18,721 nt of DNA. It comes from an uncultured Marvinbryantia sp. (GTDB lineage: Bacteria > Bacillota > Clostridia > Lachnospirales > Lachnospiraceae). The notes under the pieces are model-generated. The model had not been told where the DNA came from, searched no databases, and saw only the letters and a program-made list of their open reading frames with translations. The DNA lies in assembly GCA_934394985.1 (NCBI GenBank), contig CAKRRF010000043.1, positions 1 through 18,721 on the forward strand, read 5' to 3'. Positions 1-7,205 of the stretch are shown piece by piece (positions within the stretch are counted from its first letter, which is position 1; each line of letters begins with the position of its first letter). The position numbers and the translations under genes are program-made.

Positions 1-1610
1 CCTGCCGTCGGAGACTCTACCGGTCTGAGTTTTGCATGTGCTTCTGTCAGGAAATTATTCGTATCAATACTTGCTGTCAGCATGGTCGCAATCTTACGCA
101 CATCCGGATTTGGTTCAATTGCAGTGGCAAGAACTACCATATCTGCTTCTTTCAGAATCTGCTTATTATCCAGAAGGTCTACCCCCTGCACCAGAAGCTT
201 TCCATCTGGCTGTGGAAGGACTTTTCCCACCTGACCTTTGATATAATTCACACCATACTGCTCTACCGCTCTTCTGTAGAACTCATCAAAGTTCTTTCCT
301 GGTGTACGTACATCTATATAAAATACGGTTACGTTGACATCCGGATATTTATCACGGATCAGCATGGCATGTTTTGCAGTATACATACAGCAGATTTTAG
401 AGCAGTAGCTCTTTCCTCTGTCATCTGCGCAGCGGCTTCCCACACACTGAATAAATACCATCTCTTTTGGTGCTTTTCCGTCAGAAAGACGTTCCAGATG
501 TCCTTTGGTAGGTCCCGCAGCGTTCATGACACGTTCCAGTTCCAGAGAGGTAATGACATCTTTACTCTGATTGTATGCATATTCATCGTACTGATCCAGC
601 TTAATGGTATCAAATCCTGTTGCCACTACAATTGCACCATATTTTTCTGTTACCATTTCATCCTTCTGGTCGTAGTCAATGGCACCTGCCTGACATACTT
701 TTGCACATACTCCACATTTTCCTGTTTTAAATTTGATACATGCTTCACGGTCGATTACCGGTACATTTGGAATCGCCTGTGCAAATGGTGTGTATATCGC
801 ACTTCTGTTATTTAAGCCACGGTTGAATTCACTCGGTGTCTTTTTCGAAGGGCATTTTTCCTGACAGACTCCACATCCGGTACATTTATCCATATCTACA
901 CTTCTGGCTTTTTTACGAATATCTACGGTAAAATCACCTACGAAACCAGATACTTTTTCCACTTCACTATAGGTGTAGATCGTAATTTTCTCATGGGCTG
1001 CCGCTTCTACCATCTTTGGTGTCAGAATACATGCGGAGCAGTCCAGTGTCGGGAATGTTTTATCCAGCTGTGACATTCTTCCACCAATACTTGGTGTTTT
1101 TTCCACAATATCCACTTCATATCCTGCATCTGCAATATCCAGTGCTGTCTGAATTCCTGCGATGCCTCCGCCGATGACCAGCGCACGTTTGGTCACACGG
1201 CTTTCTCCCGGATGAAGCGGTGTATTTAAGTTTACTTTTGCTACGGCAGCTCTCATAAGAATCACTGCTTTTTGGGTAGCCTCTTCCATATCTTTATGAA
1301 TCCAGGAAACATGTTCACGAATATTTGCGATTTCCACCATGTATGGATTCAGTCCCGCCCGTTCTGCTGCTTTACGGAAAGTGCTCTCATGCATACGCGG
1401 GGAACAGGAACATACTACCATTCCTGTAAGATTTTTTTCTTTGATGGCCTTTGCAATCAGTGCCTGTCCTGCTTCTGAACACATATACTGATAATCTTCC
1501 GCATGAACAACGCCTGGCTCCATCATTGCCATTTCTACTATTTTTTTCACATCGACTGTCGCGGCAATATTACTTCCGCAATGACAGACAAATACTCCTA
1601 TTCTCTGCAT
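1..1610 (-). CDS. hdrA: HdrA-like subunit, FAD/iron-sulfur electron-transfer protein (C-terminal part beyond the window)
   Basis: Translating the minus strand from the ATG at 1610 gives an uninterrupted frame of 536 codons that runs off the left edge, so the gene is partial at its 3' end. The N-terminus carries the HdrA signature VCHCGSNI (residues 8-15). An FAD-binding VIGGGIAG follows at about 145-152, with LDCSACILTPKM soon after. A [4Fe-4S] motif CTGCGVCQEKC lies near 242, then a second cluster motif (CGVCAKVC) near 300, and a CVGSRC...CSKICC cysteine cluster further on. Known HdrA proteins are the flavin-based electron-bifurcating core of soluble heterodisulfide reductase complexes. The ribosome site is AGGAG, about 9 bases upstream, and the gene starts 5 bases after the hdrC stop, so it is translated with hdrBC. 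Bacteria of this kind lack coenzyme M/B, so the physiological acceptor is unknown. The family call is firm; the reaction is not. Confidence 0.93.
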   Translation of the reverse strand, partial: MQRIGVFVCHCGSNIAATVDVKKIVEMAMMEPGVVHAEDYQYMCSEAGQALIAKAIKEKNLTGMVVCSCSPRMHESTFRKAAERAGLNPYMVEIANIREHVSWIHKDMEEATQKAVILMRAAVAKVNLNTPLHPGESRVTKRALVIGGGIAGIQTALDIADAGYEVDIVEKTPSIGGRMSQLDKTFPTLDCSACILTPKMVEAAAHEKITIYTYSEVEKVSGFVGDFTVDIRKKARSVDMDKCTGCGVCQEKCPSKKTPSEFNRGLNNRSAIYTPFAQAIPNVPVIDREACIKFKTGKCGVCAKVCQAGAIDYDQKDEMVTEKYGAIVVATGFDTIKLDQYDEYAYNQSKDVITSLELERVMNAAGPTKGHLERLSDGKAPKEMVFIQCVGSRCADDRGKSYCSKICCMYTAKHAMLIRDKYPDVNVTVFYIDVRTPGKNFDEFYRRAVEQYGVNYIKGQVGKVLPQPDGKLLVQGVDLLDNKQILKEADMVVLATAIEPNPDVRKIATMLTASIDTNNFLTEAHAKLRPVESPTA

Positions 1611-1615
1611 CTATC

Positions 1616-2005
1616 TTATCTCCTGTATCTTCTGAATGCACTGACTAACAACTGCTGCGGCAGATCCGGATCCAGAAGCTCCGGTATCTCATCCGGTGAA
1701 AGATAGCTCTGGTCTCTCTGACGTACTACAAGCTGTCTTGCAGCATCGATCAGTTTTCCTGGTTTTACATCTCTTGGACAACGCTCTACACAGGCAAAAC
1801 AGGAAAGGCATTTCCAGAGAGATCTGGAATTTACCAGTGACTCGATATCCTCATTTACCACATAAGCCACAAACTGATGTGGTTTGATATCCATTTCATT
1901 AAACGCCGGACAGGATGCAGAACATTTTCCGCATTTCATACATTTCAGTGGATTCACTCCGCTGATTTCTCTGATCTGTTCTGCCTGTTTTTTCTCATTG
2001 ATCAC
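1616..2005 (-). CDS. hdrC: HdrC-like 4Fe-4S dicluster electron-transfer subunit
   Basis: This is a 129-residue soluble ferredoxin-like protein. I start it at the GTG at 2005: its GTGA overlaps the hdrB stop by 4 bases, a GGGAGGTGG ribosome site sits just upstream, and the protein then begins just ahead of the conserved domain. Longer in-frame starts would lie inside hdrB and add an unrelated basic stretch. Two classic binding motifs for [4Fe-4S] clusters are visible: C22-C25-C28-C32-P (CMKCGKCSASCP) and C66-C69-C72-C76-P (CLSCFACVERCP). No membrane segment is present, which separates it from membrane-anchored HdrE/DsrM-type partners. In known complexes HdrC wires electrons from HdrA to HdrB. 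Neighbours hdrB and hdrA on the same transcript support that role. Confidence 0.93.
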   Translation of the reverse strand: MINEKKQAEQIREISGVNPLKCMKCGKCSASCPAFNEMDIKPHQFVAYVVNEDIESLVNSRSLWKCLSCFACVERCPRDVKPGKLIDAARQLVVRQRDQSYLSPDEIPELLDPDLPQQLLVSAFRRYRR

Positions 2006-2811
2006 GGTCTTTCCACCTCCCTGTCTGTTTCTTCTTTCACGCCAAGAGCTTCTGCCAGAAGCTCTGTAAAATAGTAGATCGGAAGCTTTCCGTTTCCATT
2101 CTTTTTCAGGTTGTACAGACACAGTGGACAGGCGGTAATCAGCATATCCGCACCGAAGCCTGCTGCACTGTCACAGATTTTATGGCACATATTCTTTGCC
2201 ATATCTTTTTCTTTCAGAGAAATATATCCTCCGCAGCATTCATTTCGATATGGATATATAACCGGTTCTGCACCGATGGCTCGAATAAAATCTTCTATCA
2301 CAGATGGATTTTCCGGATTGTCAAATCCCATGATCTTTCCGGGTCTGAGAAGCAGACATCCGTAATAGGCACCTATTTTCTTACCTGTCAGTGGATTTAC
2401 CACTTTTTCTTTTATTTTATCAAACCCTATGCGGTCGCGGAGCACTTCCAGATAGTGAAGCACGGTCGTCTCTCCCTCATAAGGAGTTTCCAGCTGCATA
2501 TAGTTATTGGCTCTGGTACGAATGTCTTCCACATTTTTCATATCGTCATTCACACGTTTGATGACGTGATGACAGGCAGAACATAATGTGACGAGATCCT
2601 GTCCTTTTTCTTTTGCTTCATTCAGTGCTCTGACGGATGACAGCTTTGTTGCAATCTCATCTGTCCCTAATGGATATACTCCTCCGCAGCACTGCCAGTT
2701 TTCAATTTCTTCCAGTTCAAAACCAAGTGACAATGCAGAAGCTCTGCCATATGCATCCAGCATCTTTGCGTTTGTTCTTAATGTACATCCTGGAAAATAG
2801 CTGTACTTCAT
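2002..2811 (-). CDS. hdrB: HdrB-like subunit with two CCG (cysteine-rich) domains
   Basis: The protein has 269 residues from the ATG at 2811, which has an AAGGAAG ribosome site about 7 bases upstream. An in-frame ATG 12 codons earlier overlaps the preceding gene and is unlikely. The first CCG motif is C9, C41-C42, C77-x-x-C80. The second is formed by YYGC, ECCGG and CPLC in the C-terminal half. In characterised HdrB proteins these two motifs bind the unusual non-cubane [4Fe-4S] clusters that reduce disulfides. Related two-CCG domains also occur in thiol:fumarate reductase, lactate utilisation LutA and GlpC-type proteins. The gene is 16 bases downstream of the dehydrogenase gene and overlaps hdrC, so all four genes form one transcription unit. 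The natural substrate is unknown: a disulfide, or electron delivery to a partner encoded beyond the left edge. Confidence 0.92.
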   Translation of the reverse strand: MKYSYFPGCTLRTNAKMLDAYGRASALSLGFELEEIENWQCCGGVYPLGTDEIATKLSSVRALNEAKEKGQDLVTLCSACHHVIKRVNDDMKNVEDIRTRANNYMQLETPYEGETTVLHYLEVLRDRIGFDKIKEKVVNPLTGKKIGAYYGCLLLRPGKIMGFDNPENPSVIEDFIRAIGAEPVIYPYRNECCGGYISLKEKDMAKNMCHKICDSAAGFGADMLITACPLCLYNLKKNGNGKLPIYYFTELLAEALGVKEETDREVERP

Positions 2812-2827
2812 AAGATTTTCTTCCTTT

Positions 2828-3775
2828 CTACCACTCAATCTGTGCAATCACTGCCTTCAGTGTATCTGCACTGGCTTTCAGTTTTTCGATCTCTTCTTTT
2901 TTCATTCTCATCGGAAGTTTTCCCTGAATTCCATTTGGTCCAAGGATCGTAAGAGTGCTTAGACACACATCTTCGATTCCATACTCGCCGTGCATCATAG
3001 AGGATACCGTTGCGATGGAATCGGAAGACGCAGCTACTCTGGCACAGATCTGACAGACTGATCTGGATACTGCATAAAAAGTTGCTCCCTTATTTGCAAT
3101 AATTTTACCGCCTGACTTCTGTACATACGCCAGCATTGCTTCTTTATCTACTTCCTTTATATCTTTTCCATGAGCTTTCATAAGTTCATAAAACTCATCT
3201 ACACTGACCCCGGAAATATATGCTCCTGACCATGGGATGAAGGAACTGTCACCATGCTCTCCAAATACATAGGCATGTATATTTTTCTGCGCAACTCCAA
3301 AATGGTCTGACAATGCAAATTTCAGTCTTGCAGTGTCCAGAATGGTACCTGAACCGATGATCTGTCTTTCCGGAAGTCCTGATATTTTTGTAAACACATA
3401 AGTCATAATATCTACCGGATTGCTTACCATAATGTAGATGGCATTCGGTGCTGCTTTTACAATATCCGGTGTAATACTCTTTAAGATGTTTACATTTGTC
3501 TGAGTCAGTTCGATTCTTGTCTGACCTGGCTTTCTGGCAATTCCGGAAGTAATGATCACGATATCGGAATCTTTTGCATCTTCGTAATCTCCACATACAA
3601 TAGAAATCGGATCTCTGAAACAGGTTCCCTGTTCGATATCCATTACCTCTCCCTGAACCTTTTCTTTGTTGATGTCAATCATAACGATCTCTGATGCAAT
3701 GTTCTCCCCTGACAGTGTATATGCGATGGTTGCTCCTACACTGCCTGCTCCAATAATCGTAACTTTACATCCCAT
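2828..3775 (-). CDS. mdh: LDH/MDH-family NAD-dependent 2-hydroxyacid dehydrogenase, probably malate dehydrogenase
   Basis: This 315-residue cytosolic enzyme interconverts a 2-hydroxyacid and a 2-oxoacid with NAD(H). It shows the Rossmann glycine motif GAGSVG (9-14), D34 for the NAD ribose, the substrate-binding arginines R87 and R150 (DTAR), and the catalytic histidine in GEHGDS (H174). At the loop position that sets specificity (102 in LDH numbering) L-lactate dehydrogenases have Gln in NQKPGETR. Here the matching segment is ARKPGQTR with Arg at residue 81. Arginine there is the malate/oxaloacetate signature, and a Q102R change is the known LDH-to-MDH switch. The rest of the backbone is LDH-like, so lactate cannot be excluded. 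The start ATG follows GGAGGAAGGAAT. It is the first gene of the operon and lies directly behind a cobalamin riboswitch, an unusual setting for this family. Confidence 0.9.
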   Translation of the reverse strand: MGCKVTIIGAGSVGATIAYTLSGENIASEIVMIDINKEKVQGEVMDIEQGTCFRDPISIVCGDYEDAKDSDIVIITSGIARKPGQTRIELTQTNVNILKSITPDIVKAAPNAIYIMVSNPVDIMTYVFTKISGLPERQIIGSGTILDTARLKFALSDHFGVAQKNIHAYVFGEHGDSSFIPWSGAYISGVSVDEFYELMKAHGKDIKEVDKEAMLAYVQKSGGKIIANKGATFYAVSRSVCQICARVAASSDSIATVSSMMHGEYGIEDVCLSTLTILGPNGIQGKLPMRMKKEEIEKLKASADTLKAVIAQIEW

Positions 3776-3833
3776 ATTCCTTCCTCCTTTTAATCATTCT
3801 ACTATTTCTTTTAGGTAATCTCATATATAGAAT

Positions 3834-3860
3834 AAAAAAAGCCTGTGTTCCCACACAAGC
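3834..3860 (-). terminator. Intrinsic terminator of the cobalamin riboswitch
   Basis: On the minus strand GCTTGTGT, a GGGA loop and ACACAGGC form an 8-bp hairpin (one G-U pair) at 3841-3860, followed directly by seven Ts (3834-3840). The 5' arm can instead pair with an upstream segment: AGCATA at 3914-3919 is complementary to TATGCT at 3858-3863. That gives an alternative structure disrupting the terminator, as expected for transcriptional riboswitch control. Confidence 0.85.
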
Positions 3861-4117
3861 ATACTGAACTGAACCATAAATGTGATCGAACTCTCTTATG
3901 GTTTTTTGATGCTTATGCTGTGTCTGGAGCACATCTCACATCAGGCAGGTTTCCTGACTTACAGATCAGCACGTACCTTTTCCTTCTCACACAGTTCGAT
4001 CCTATGCAATGGTTATAAAAGGCATATTCCCTGTTTACAGTGACCAGTTCGCTCAGGTTTTTCACCTGATTCCCTCTTTTTCGCAAAAGTAAAAATGTTT
4101 ACCCTTCACCTGACATG
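3861..4117 (-). promoter_or_regulatory. Cobalamin (B12) riboswitch: aptamer plus kissing-loop regulatory hairpin
   Basis: Read on the minus strand, the leader holds the conserved B12-box elements in order: GGGAA, then GGTGAAAAACC with GAGCGA, then the GTCACTG/CAGGGAA core, and finally GTCAGGAAACCTGCC (3944-3958). The closing stem P1 is visible as CATGTCAG (4110-4117) pairing with CTGATGTG (3937-3944). Downstream, a hairpin AACCATAA/TTATGGTT carries a loop AGTTCGATC (3884-3892). This loop is exactly complementary over 9 bases to GATCGAACT (3993-4001) in the core, matching the known L5-L13 kissing loop of cobalamin riboswitches. Binding of an adenosyl- or methyl-type corrinoid is expected to favour the terminator at 3834-3860 and shut off the downstream dehydrogenase-hdrBCA operon. 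The ligand subtype cannot be read reliably. Confidence 0.9.
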
Positions 4118-4143
4118 CAACTATGAAATTACTCATGGTTAAT

Positions 4144-4173
4144 ATAATAACACTGTTGTTATTTTTTTGTCAA
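4144..4173 (-). promoter_or_regulatory. Sigma-A type promoter of the mdh-hdrBCA operon
   Basis: On the minus strand a perfect -35 TTGACA (4168-4173) and a -10 TATTAT (4144-4149) are separated by 18 bases. Transcription would begin about 20 bases upstream of the riboswitch P1 stem, as expected for a leader-controlled operon. Confidence 0.75.
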
Positions 4174-4205
4174 TAATAATTCTTAAAACTACATTCGACG
4201 CAATG

Positions 4206-4233
4206 TTGCATTATTTTCATATTTTGTTATACT
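4206..4233 (+). promoter_or_regulatory. Promoter of the yesL-like gene
   Basis: TTGCAT (4206-4211) and TATACT (4228-4233) are 16 bases apart, about 60 bases upstream of the yesL-like start. With the minus-strand promoter at 4144-4173 it forms a compact divergent promoter region. Confidence 0.6.
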
Positions 4234-4291
4234 GTAAAAAAGATCAGATTTTTCAACTTTTCTTTATTATTTTGAATTCAGGAGGATTTTT

Positions 4292-5017
4292 ATGAGCAGC
4301 TTTTTTAATATGGACAGCCCTCTCTGGCGTTTTCTTGGCAGAGTAGCCGATGTCATGATTCTGAATATTGTATTTCTGATTACCTGCGTTCCGATCGTAA
4401 CCATTGGAGCTGCATGGACCTCTCTCAGCTATGTCACTCTGAAAATGTCACGGGACGAAGAATCCTATATTGTAAAGAGTTATCTCAAAGCTTTCCGTCA
4501 GAACTTCCGTCAGGCAACTGTGATCTGGGTAATTGCACTTGCAGCCATGTTGATCTTCTACATGGATTTTCATATTATCCGCAATATGGATCAGTCTATG
4601 GCACAGGCTATGTTCATTCTGCTTTCTGCCATTGCACTGCTGTTTGGCATAACACTGATCTATGTATTCCCGATCCTTGCCAAATTCGATAACACGATTA
4701 TAAATACCATCAAAAATGCTTTTCTGATGTCTGTTGGTAATCTGCCACGCACACTTTTGATGATTGCAATAATCGCCGGATCCATTATCCTGACCTTTCT
4801 GTCACAACAGACGATTGCCATCGGCCTGCTGTTCTGGATTATGTTTGGATTTGCACTGATCGCTTTTCTGAATGCACATATTCTTGTAAAAATATTTGAC
4901 CGGTATATTCCAGATGACAGTAAAGCAGAAAATGCTTCTGAAGATTCCATCGATACGTCAGTATTTCAGAATCTGCATCCGACGGATGCTGATGAGGAAA
5001 ATGATACTACCTTATAA
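4292..5017 (+). CDS. YesL (DUF624) family integral membrane protein
   Basis: The protein has 241 residues with about five hydrophobic segments (roughly 21-45, 76-92, 105-130, 152-170, 175-198). The N-terminus is typical of the YesL/DUF624 family: a short FFNMDSPLWRFLGRVAD lead, then a first membrane helix ending in TCVPIVTIGAAWTSLSYV. The tail (about 207-241) is hydrophilic and very acidic, probably cytoplasmic. The start ATG follows a good AGGAGG site 7 bases upstream. Family members often sit beside carbohydrate-uptake or glycan-degradation genes, but their molecular role is not established. Here the gene stands alone, with its own promoter and terminator, so context adds nothing. The family call is good; no function is claimed. 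Confidence 0.85.
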   Translation: MSSFFNMDSPLWRFLGRVADVMILNIVFLITCVPIVTIGAAWTSLSYVTLKMSRDEESYIVKSYLKAFRQNFRQATVIWVIALAAMLIFYMDFHIIRNMDQSMAQAMFILLSAIALLFGITLIYVFPILAKFDNTIINTIKNAFLMSVGNLPRTLLMIAIIAGSIILTFLSQQTIAIGLLFWIMFGFALIAFLNAHILVKIFDRYIPDDSKAENASEDSIDTSVFQNLHPTDADEENDTTL

Positions 5018-5036
5018 AATAAATTTAAAATTTTAT

Positions 5037-5092
5037 AAAAATGTCTCACTTAAATCCGGTTTATTCGCCAGATACAAGTGAGACATTTTTTA
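5037..5092. terminator. Bidirectional intrinsic terminator
   Basis: AAAATGTCTCACTT (5037-5051 region) and AAGTGAGACATTTT (5076-5089 region) form a long perfect stem. A T-run follows on the plus strand and an equivalent T-run on the minus strand. It ends the yesL-like transcript and can also stop transcripts arriving from the alpha/beta hydrolase on the other strand. Confidence 0.85.
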
Positions 5093-5102
5093 CTGGTGGC
5101 TA

Positions 5103-5262
5103 GTATATTACCACGAAATCAGCAAGCTTCTTCATTTCCGGGGTAGATTTGCTCCGATTGCACGATATGTTACCACGAGATCAGCAAGCTTCTTTCTTTC
5201 CGGGGTAGATACACTCCGATCACACGATATATTACCACGAGATCAACAAGTCTCTTCATTTC
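5103..5262. repeat. Tandem array of a 62-bp hairpin-forming repeat, 2.5 copies
   Basis: The core TTACCACGA recurs at exactly 62-bp spacing (TACCACGA at 5109, 5171 and 5233). Copies 1 and 2 are full length and nearly identical, sharing ATCAGCAAGCTTCTT and TTTCCGGGGTAGAT. Copy 3 ends near 5262, just before the stop codon of the hydrolase gene. In each unit TACCACG can pair with CGGGGTA. In copy 3 the arms CCACG/CGTGG pair perfectly, so the array can fold into a row of stem-loops. No open frame with a start site covers it. It lies in the 3' region of the minus-strand hydrolase gene, between convergent genes. Confidence 0.85.
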
Positions 5263-5279
5263 CGTGGCAATTCGTTCTT

Positions 5280-6203
5280 CTATCTCCAATGATCCATCCA
5301 TCGGAAGATATCCCGATACACGTCTTCTCTGTCGACTTCATTCAAAATCTCGTGTCGATCCTGCGGATACAGCTTCATCGTCACATTCTTCATTCCCAGC
5401 TCCTGAAATTGCTCGTATACTTTTATCACACTCTTTCCTGCATTTCCCACCGGATCATCTTCACCGGCCACCAGAAATAACGGCAGATTCTCCGGCATTT
5501 TCTTAAGTATTTCTTTTTCACTGAGCATATGAATGCTGTAAAAAAGATTATAATAGCCATTTAAGGTAAAACGATAGGTACAGAGTGGATCTTTCAGGTA
5601 GGCAGCTACATTCTCCTCATTTCGGCTCAGCCACTCTCTGCCCTTCAGCGAACCAAACTTCCGATTGTAACCGCCGAATGCCATGGTATCTACCAGAAGA
5701 CTGCGATATCTCCATCCTGTTATTCGCGCCATCATCTTACACAGTGCCATTCCGAATGCAGTGGCAATCCGTGGCTGATGTCCGGTGCCCATAATCACCG
5801 CTCCTGCCAGTCCGGATCCGTGAAGGCAAAGATACTGTCGAACCAGAAATGAACCCATACTGTGTCCCAGAATAAAATAAGGCACATCTGGAAAACGTCT
5901 TTCCGTCATAAGCCGAAGCTGGTGGATATCCTGCAGCACTATTTTATTTCCATCTTTTTCTGCAAAATAGCCCAGACAGGAATCATCCTGCACAGACTGT
6001 CCATGGCCCAGATGATCATTTCCTACTACCACATAGCCTTGCTTCACCAGAAATGCTGCAAACTCATCGTAACGCGCTATGTACTCCACCATTCCATGAG
6101 AAATCTGAAGAACCGCTGTCGGTTTATTCTCCGGTTCCCAGCAAATCGCATGAATCTGTGTTTTTCCATCATGAGAAGGATAAGTAAATTCGATCTTTTT
6201 CAT
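5280..6203 (-). CDS. Alpha/beta hydrolase, monoacylglycerol lipase / lysophospholipase type (serine aminopeptidase S33 domain)
   Basis: This 307-residue protein is probably a cytosolic esterase acting on acylglycerols or lysophospholipids. The family pattern is complete: an oxyanion-hole HG motif near residue 36 (ISHGM), the nucleophile elbow GHSMGS with S115, the acid in AGEDDP (D250) and the histidine in DRHE (H284). There is no signal peptide. The start ATG at 6203 has a GGGGGTG ribosome site 6 bases upstream. The rsmA terminator ends only about 13 bases upstream of the start, leaving no room for a separate promoter. Transcription therefore either reads through that terminator or starts within the rsmA 3' end. 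A tandem hairpin repeat array follows its stop codon. Exact substrate unknown; PldB/Hydrolase_4-type is the best fit. Confidence 0.88.
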   Translation of the reverse strand: MKKIEFTYPSHDGKTQIHAICWEPENKPTAVLQISHGMVEYIARYDEFAAFLVKQGYVVVGNDHLGHGQSVQDDSCLGYFAEKDGNKIVLQDIHQLRLMTERRFPDVPYFILGHSMGSFLVRQYLCLHGSGLAGAVIMGTGHQPRIATAFGMALCKMMARITGWRYRSLLVDTMAFGGYNRKFGSLKGREWLSRNEENVAAYLKDPLCTYRFTLNGYYNLFYSIHMLSEKEILKKMPENLPLFLVAGEDDPVGNAGKSVIKVYEQFQELGMKNVTMKLYPQDRHEILNEVDREDVYRDIFRWMDHWR

Positions 6204-6215
6204 TGCGACACCCCC

Positions 6216-6249
6216 ATTTTAAAAATGCCTCTGCCAGAAATGCAGAGGC
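6216..6249 (-). terminator. Intrinsic terminator after rsmA
   Basis: On the minus strand GCCTCTGC (6242-6249) and GCAGAGGC (6227-6234) form a perfect 8-bp stem with a 7-base loop, followed by ATTTTTA. It lies 12 bases beyond the rsmA stop codon and closes the metG-tatD-rsmA unit. Confidence 0.88.
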
Positions 6250-6261
6250 TGTGTTTGATTT

Positions 6262-7134
6262 TTATTCTTCCGCTAATATGTCAGCCAGCTTCGCAAACTG
6301 TTCCAGTGTCAGAGCTTCCCCCCGGATGCTTGCTGACACACCCAGTTTTTCAATTGCCTGGGCTATCTGCTCTTTACTATAATGCAGATCTGGTGCATTG
6401 TTCAGACCATTTGCCAGCGTCTTTCTTCTCTGGTTAAATGATGCCCGGATCAAACGGAACATCAGCTGTTCATGTTCTGTAGATACCGGTGGCTCACTGT
6501 ATCTGGTCAGGCGAATGACTGTACTTCCCACCTTTGGTCTTGGCATGAAGCAGTTTGGCGGCACATTGGCGGCAATATACGGCTCGCAGTAATACTGCAC
6601 TGCCAGAGACAATGCACCATAATCCTTGGTACCAGGTCCGGCCTGCATACGCATAGCCACTTCTTTCTGAACCATAACCGTAATGCTTTCCACCGGAACA
6701 TGAGATTCCAGAAGTCCCATAATAATCGGTGTCGTAATATAGTATGGAAGATTTGCCACCACTTTCACCGGTTTCCCGCCATTCTTTTCTTCCACAATTT
6801 TACAGATATCCAGCTTCAGCACATCCTCATTGATCACTTCCACATTATCATACGCAGCCAGTGTTTCATGAAGAATCGGAATCAGCGTTTTATCAATCTC
6901 CACTGCCAGGACACGTCCTGCTGCTTCTGCCAGATACTGGGTCATGGTTCCGATACCAGGACCAATCTCCAGTACAAAATCATCTCTGGTAATATCCGCA
7001 GACGCAATAATCTTATTCAGTACATGACTGTCAATCAAAAAGTTCTGACCGAACTTTTTCTGAAAGGTAAATTCATATTTCTGAATCATCTCTATGGTTT
7101 TCTGCGGATTTGATAATTTATCGTTTAATTCCAT
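6262..7134 (-). CDS. rsmA: 16S rRNA (adenine1518-N6/adenine1519-N6)-dimethyltransferase
   Basis: This 290-residue enzyme (also called KsgA) dimethylates two adjacent adenosines in the 3'-terminal loop of 16S rRNA during small-subunit maturation, using S-adenosylmethionine. Visible hallmarks are the KKFGQNFL lead (26-33), the SAM motif EIGPGIG (56-62), the acidic VEID at the end of the second strand (about 78-81) and the catalytic NLPYY (128-132). The C-terminal lobe carries FNQRRKTLANGL. Its length is typical for the family. The ATG at 7134 has an AAAGGAA site about 8 bases upstream. It is third in the metG-tatD-rsmA order common in Firmicutes, but ribonuclease M5 (rnmV), often found between tatD and rsmA, is absent: only 71 bases separate them. 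The call is secure. Confidence 0.96.
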   Translation of the reverse strand: MELNDKLSNPQKTIEMIQKYEFTFQKKFGQNFLIDSHVLNKIIASADITRDDFVLEIGPGIGTMTQYLAEAAGRVLAVEIDKTLIPILHETLAAYDNVEVINEDVLKLDICKIVEEKNGGKPVKVVANLPYYITTPIIMGLLESHVPVESITVMVQKEVAMRMQAGPGTKDYGALSLAVQYYCEPYIAANVPPNCFMPRPKVGSTVIRLTRYSEPPVSTEHEQLMFRLIRASFNQRRKTLANGLNNAPDLHYSKEQIAQAIEKLGVSASIRGEALTLEQFAKLADILAEE

Positions 7135-7205
7135 ATATATATTCCTTTTTCGTGTTCTAATGACTTCATCCGAAATGATTCAGTCTGTCTACAATATCTG
7201 TTTTC

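Noticed and set aside
36..815. Long plus-strand open frame of 259 codons opposite hdrA
   Set aside because: It lies wholly antisense to a clearly conserved HdrA frame, is rich in Cys/Phe/His in the way of a reverse-strand shadow and has no ribosome site.
5103..5262. Possible CRISPR array
   Set aside because: The repeated unit is a contiguous 62-bp tandem duplication with no unique spacers between short repeats, and no cas genes are present.
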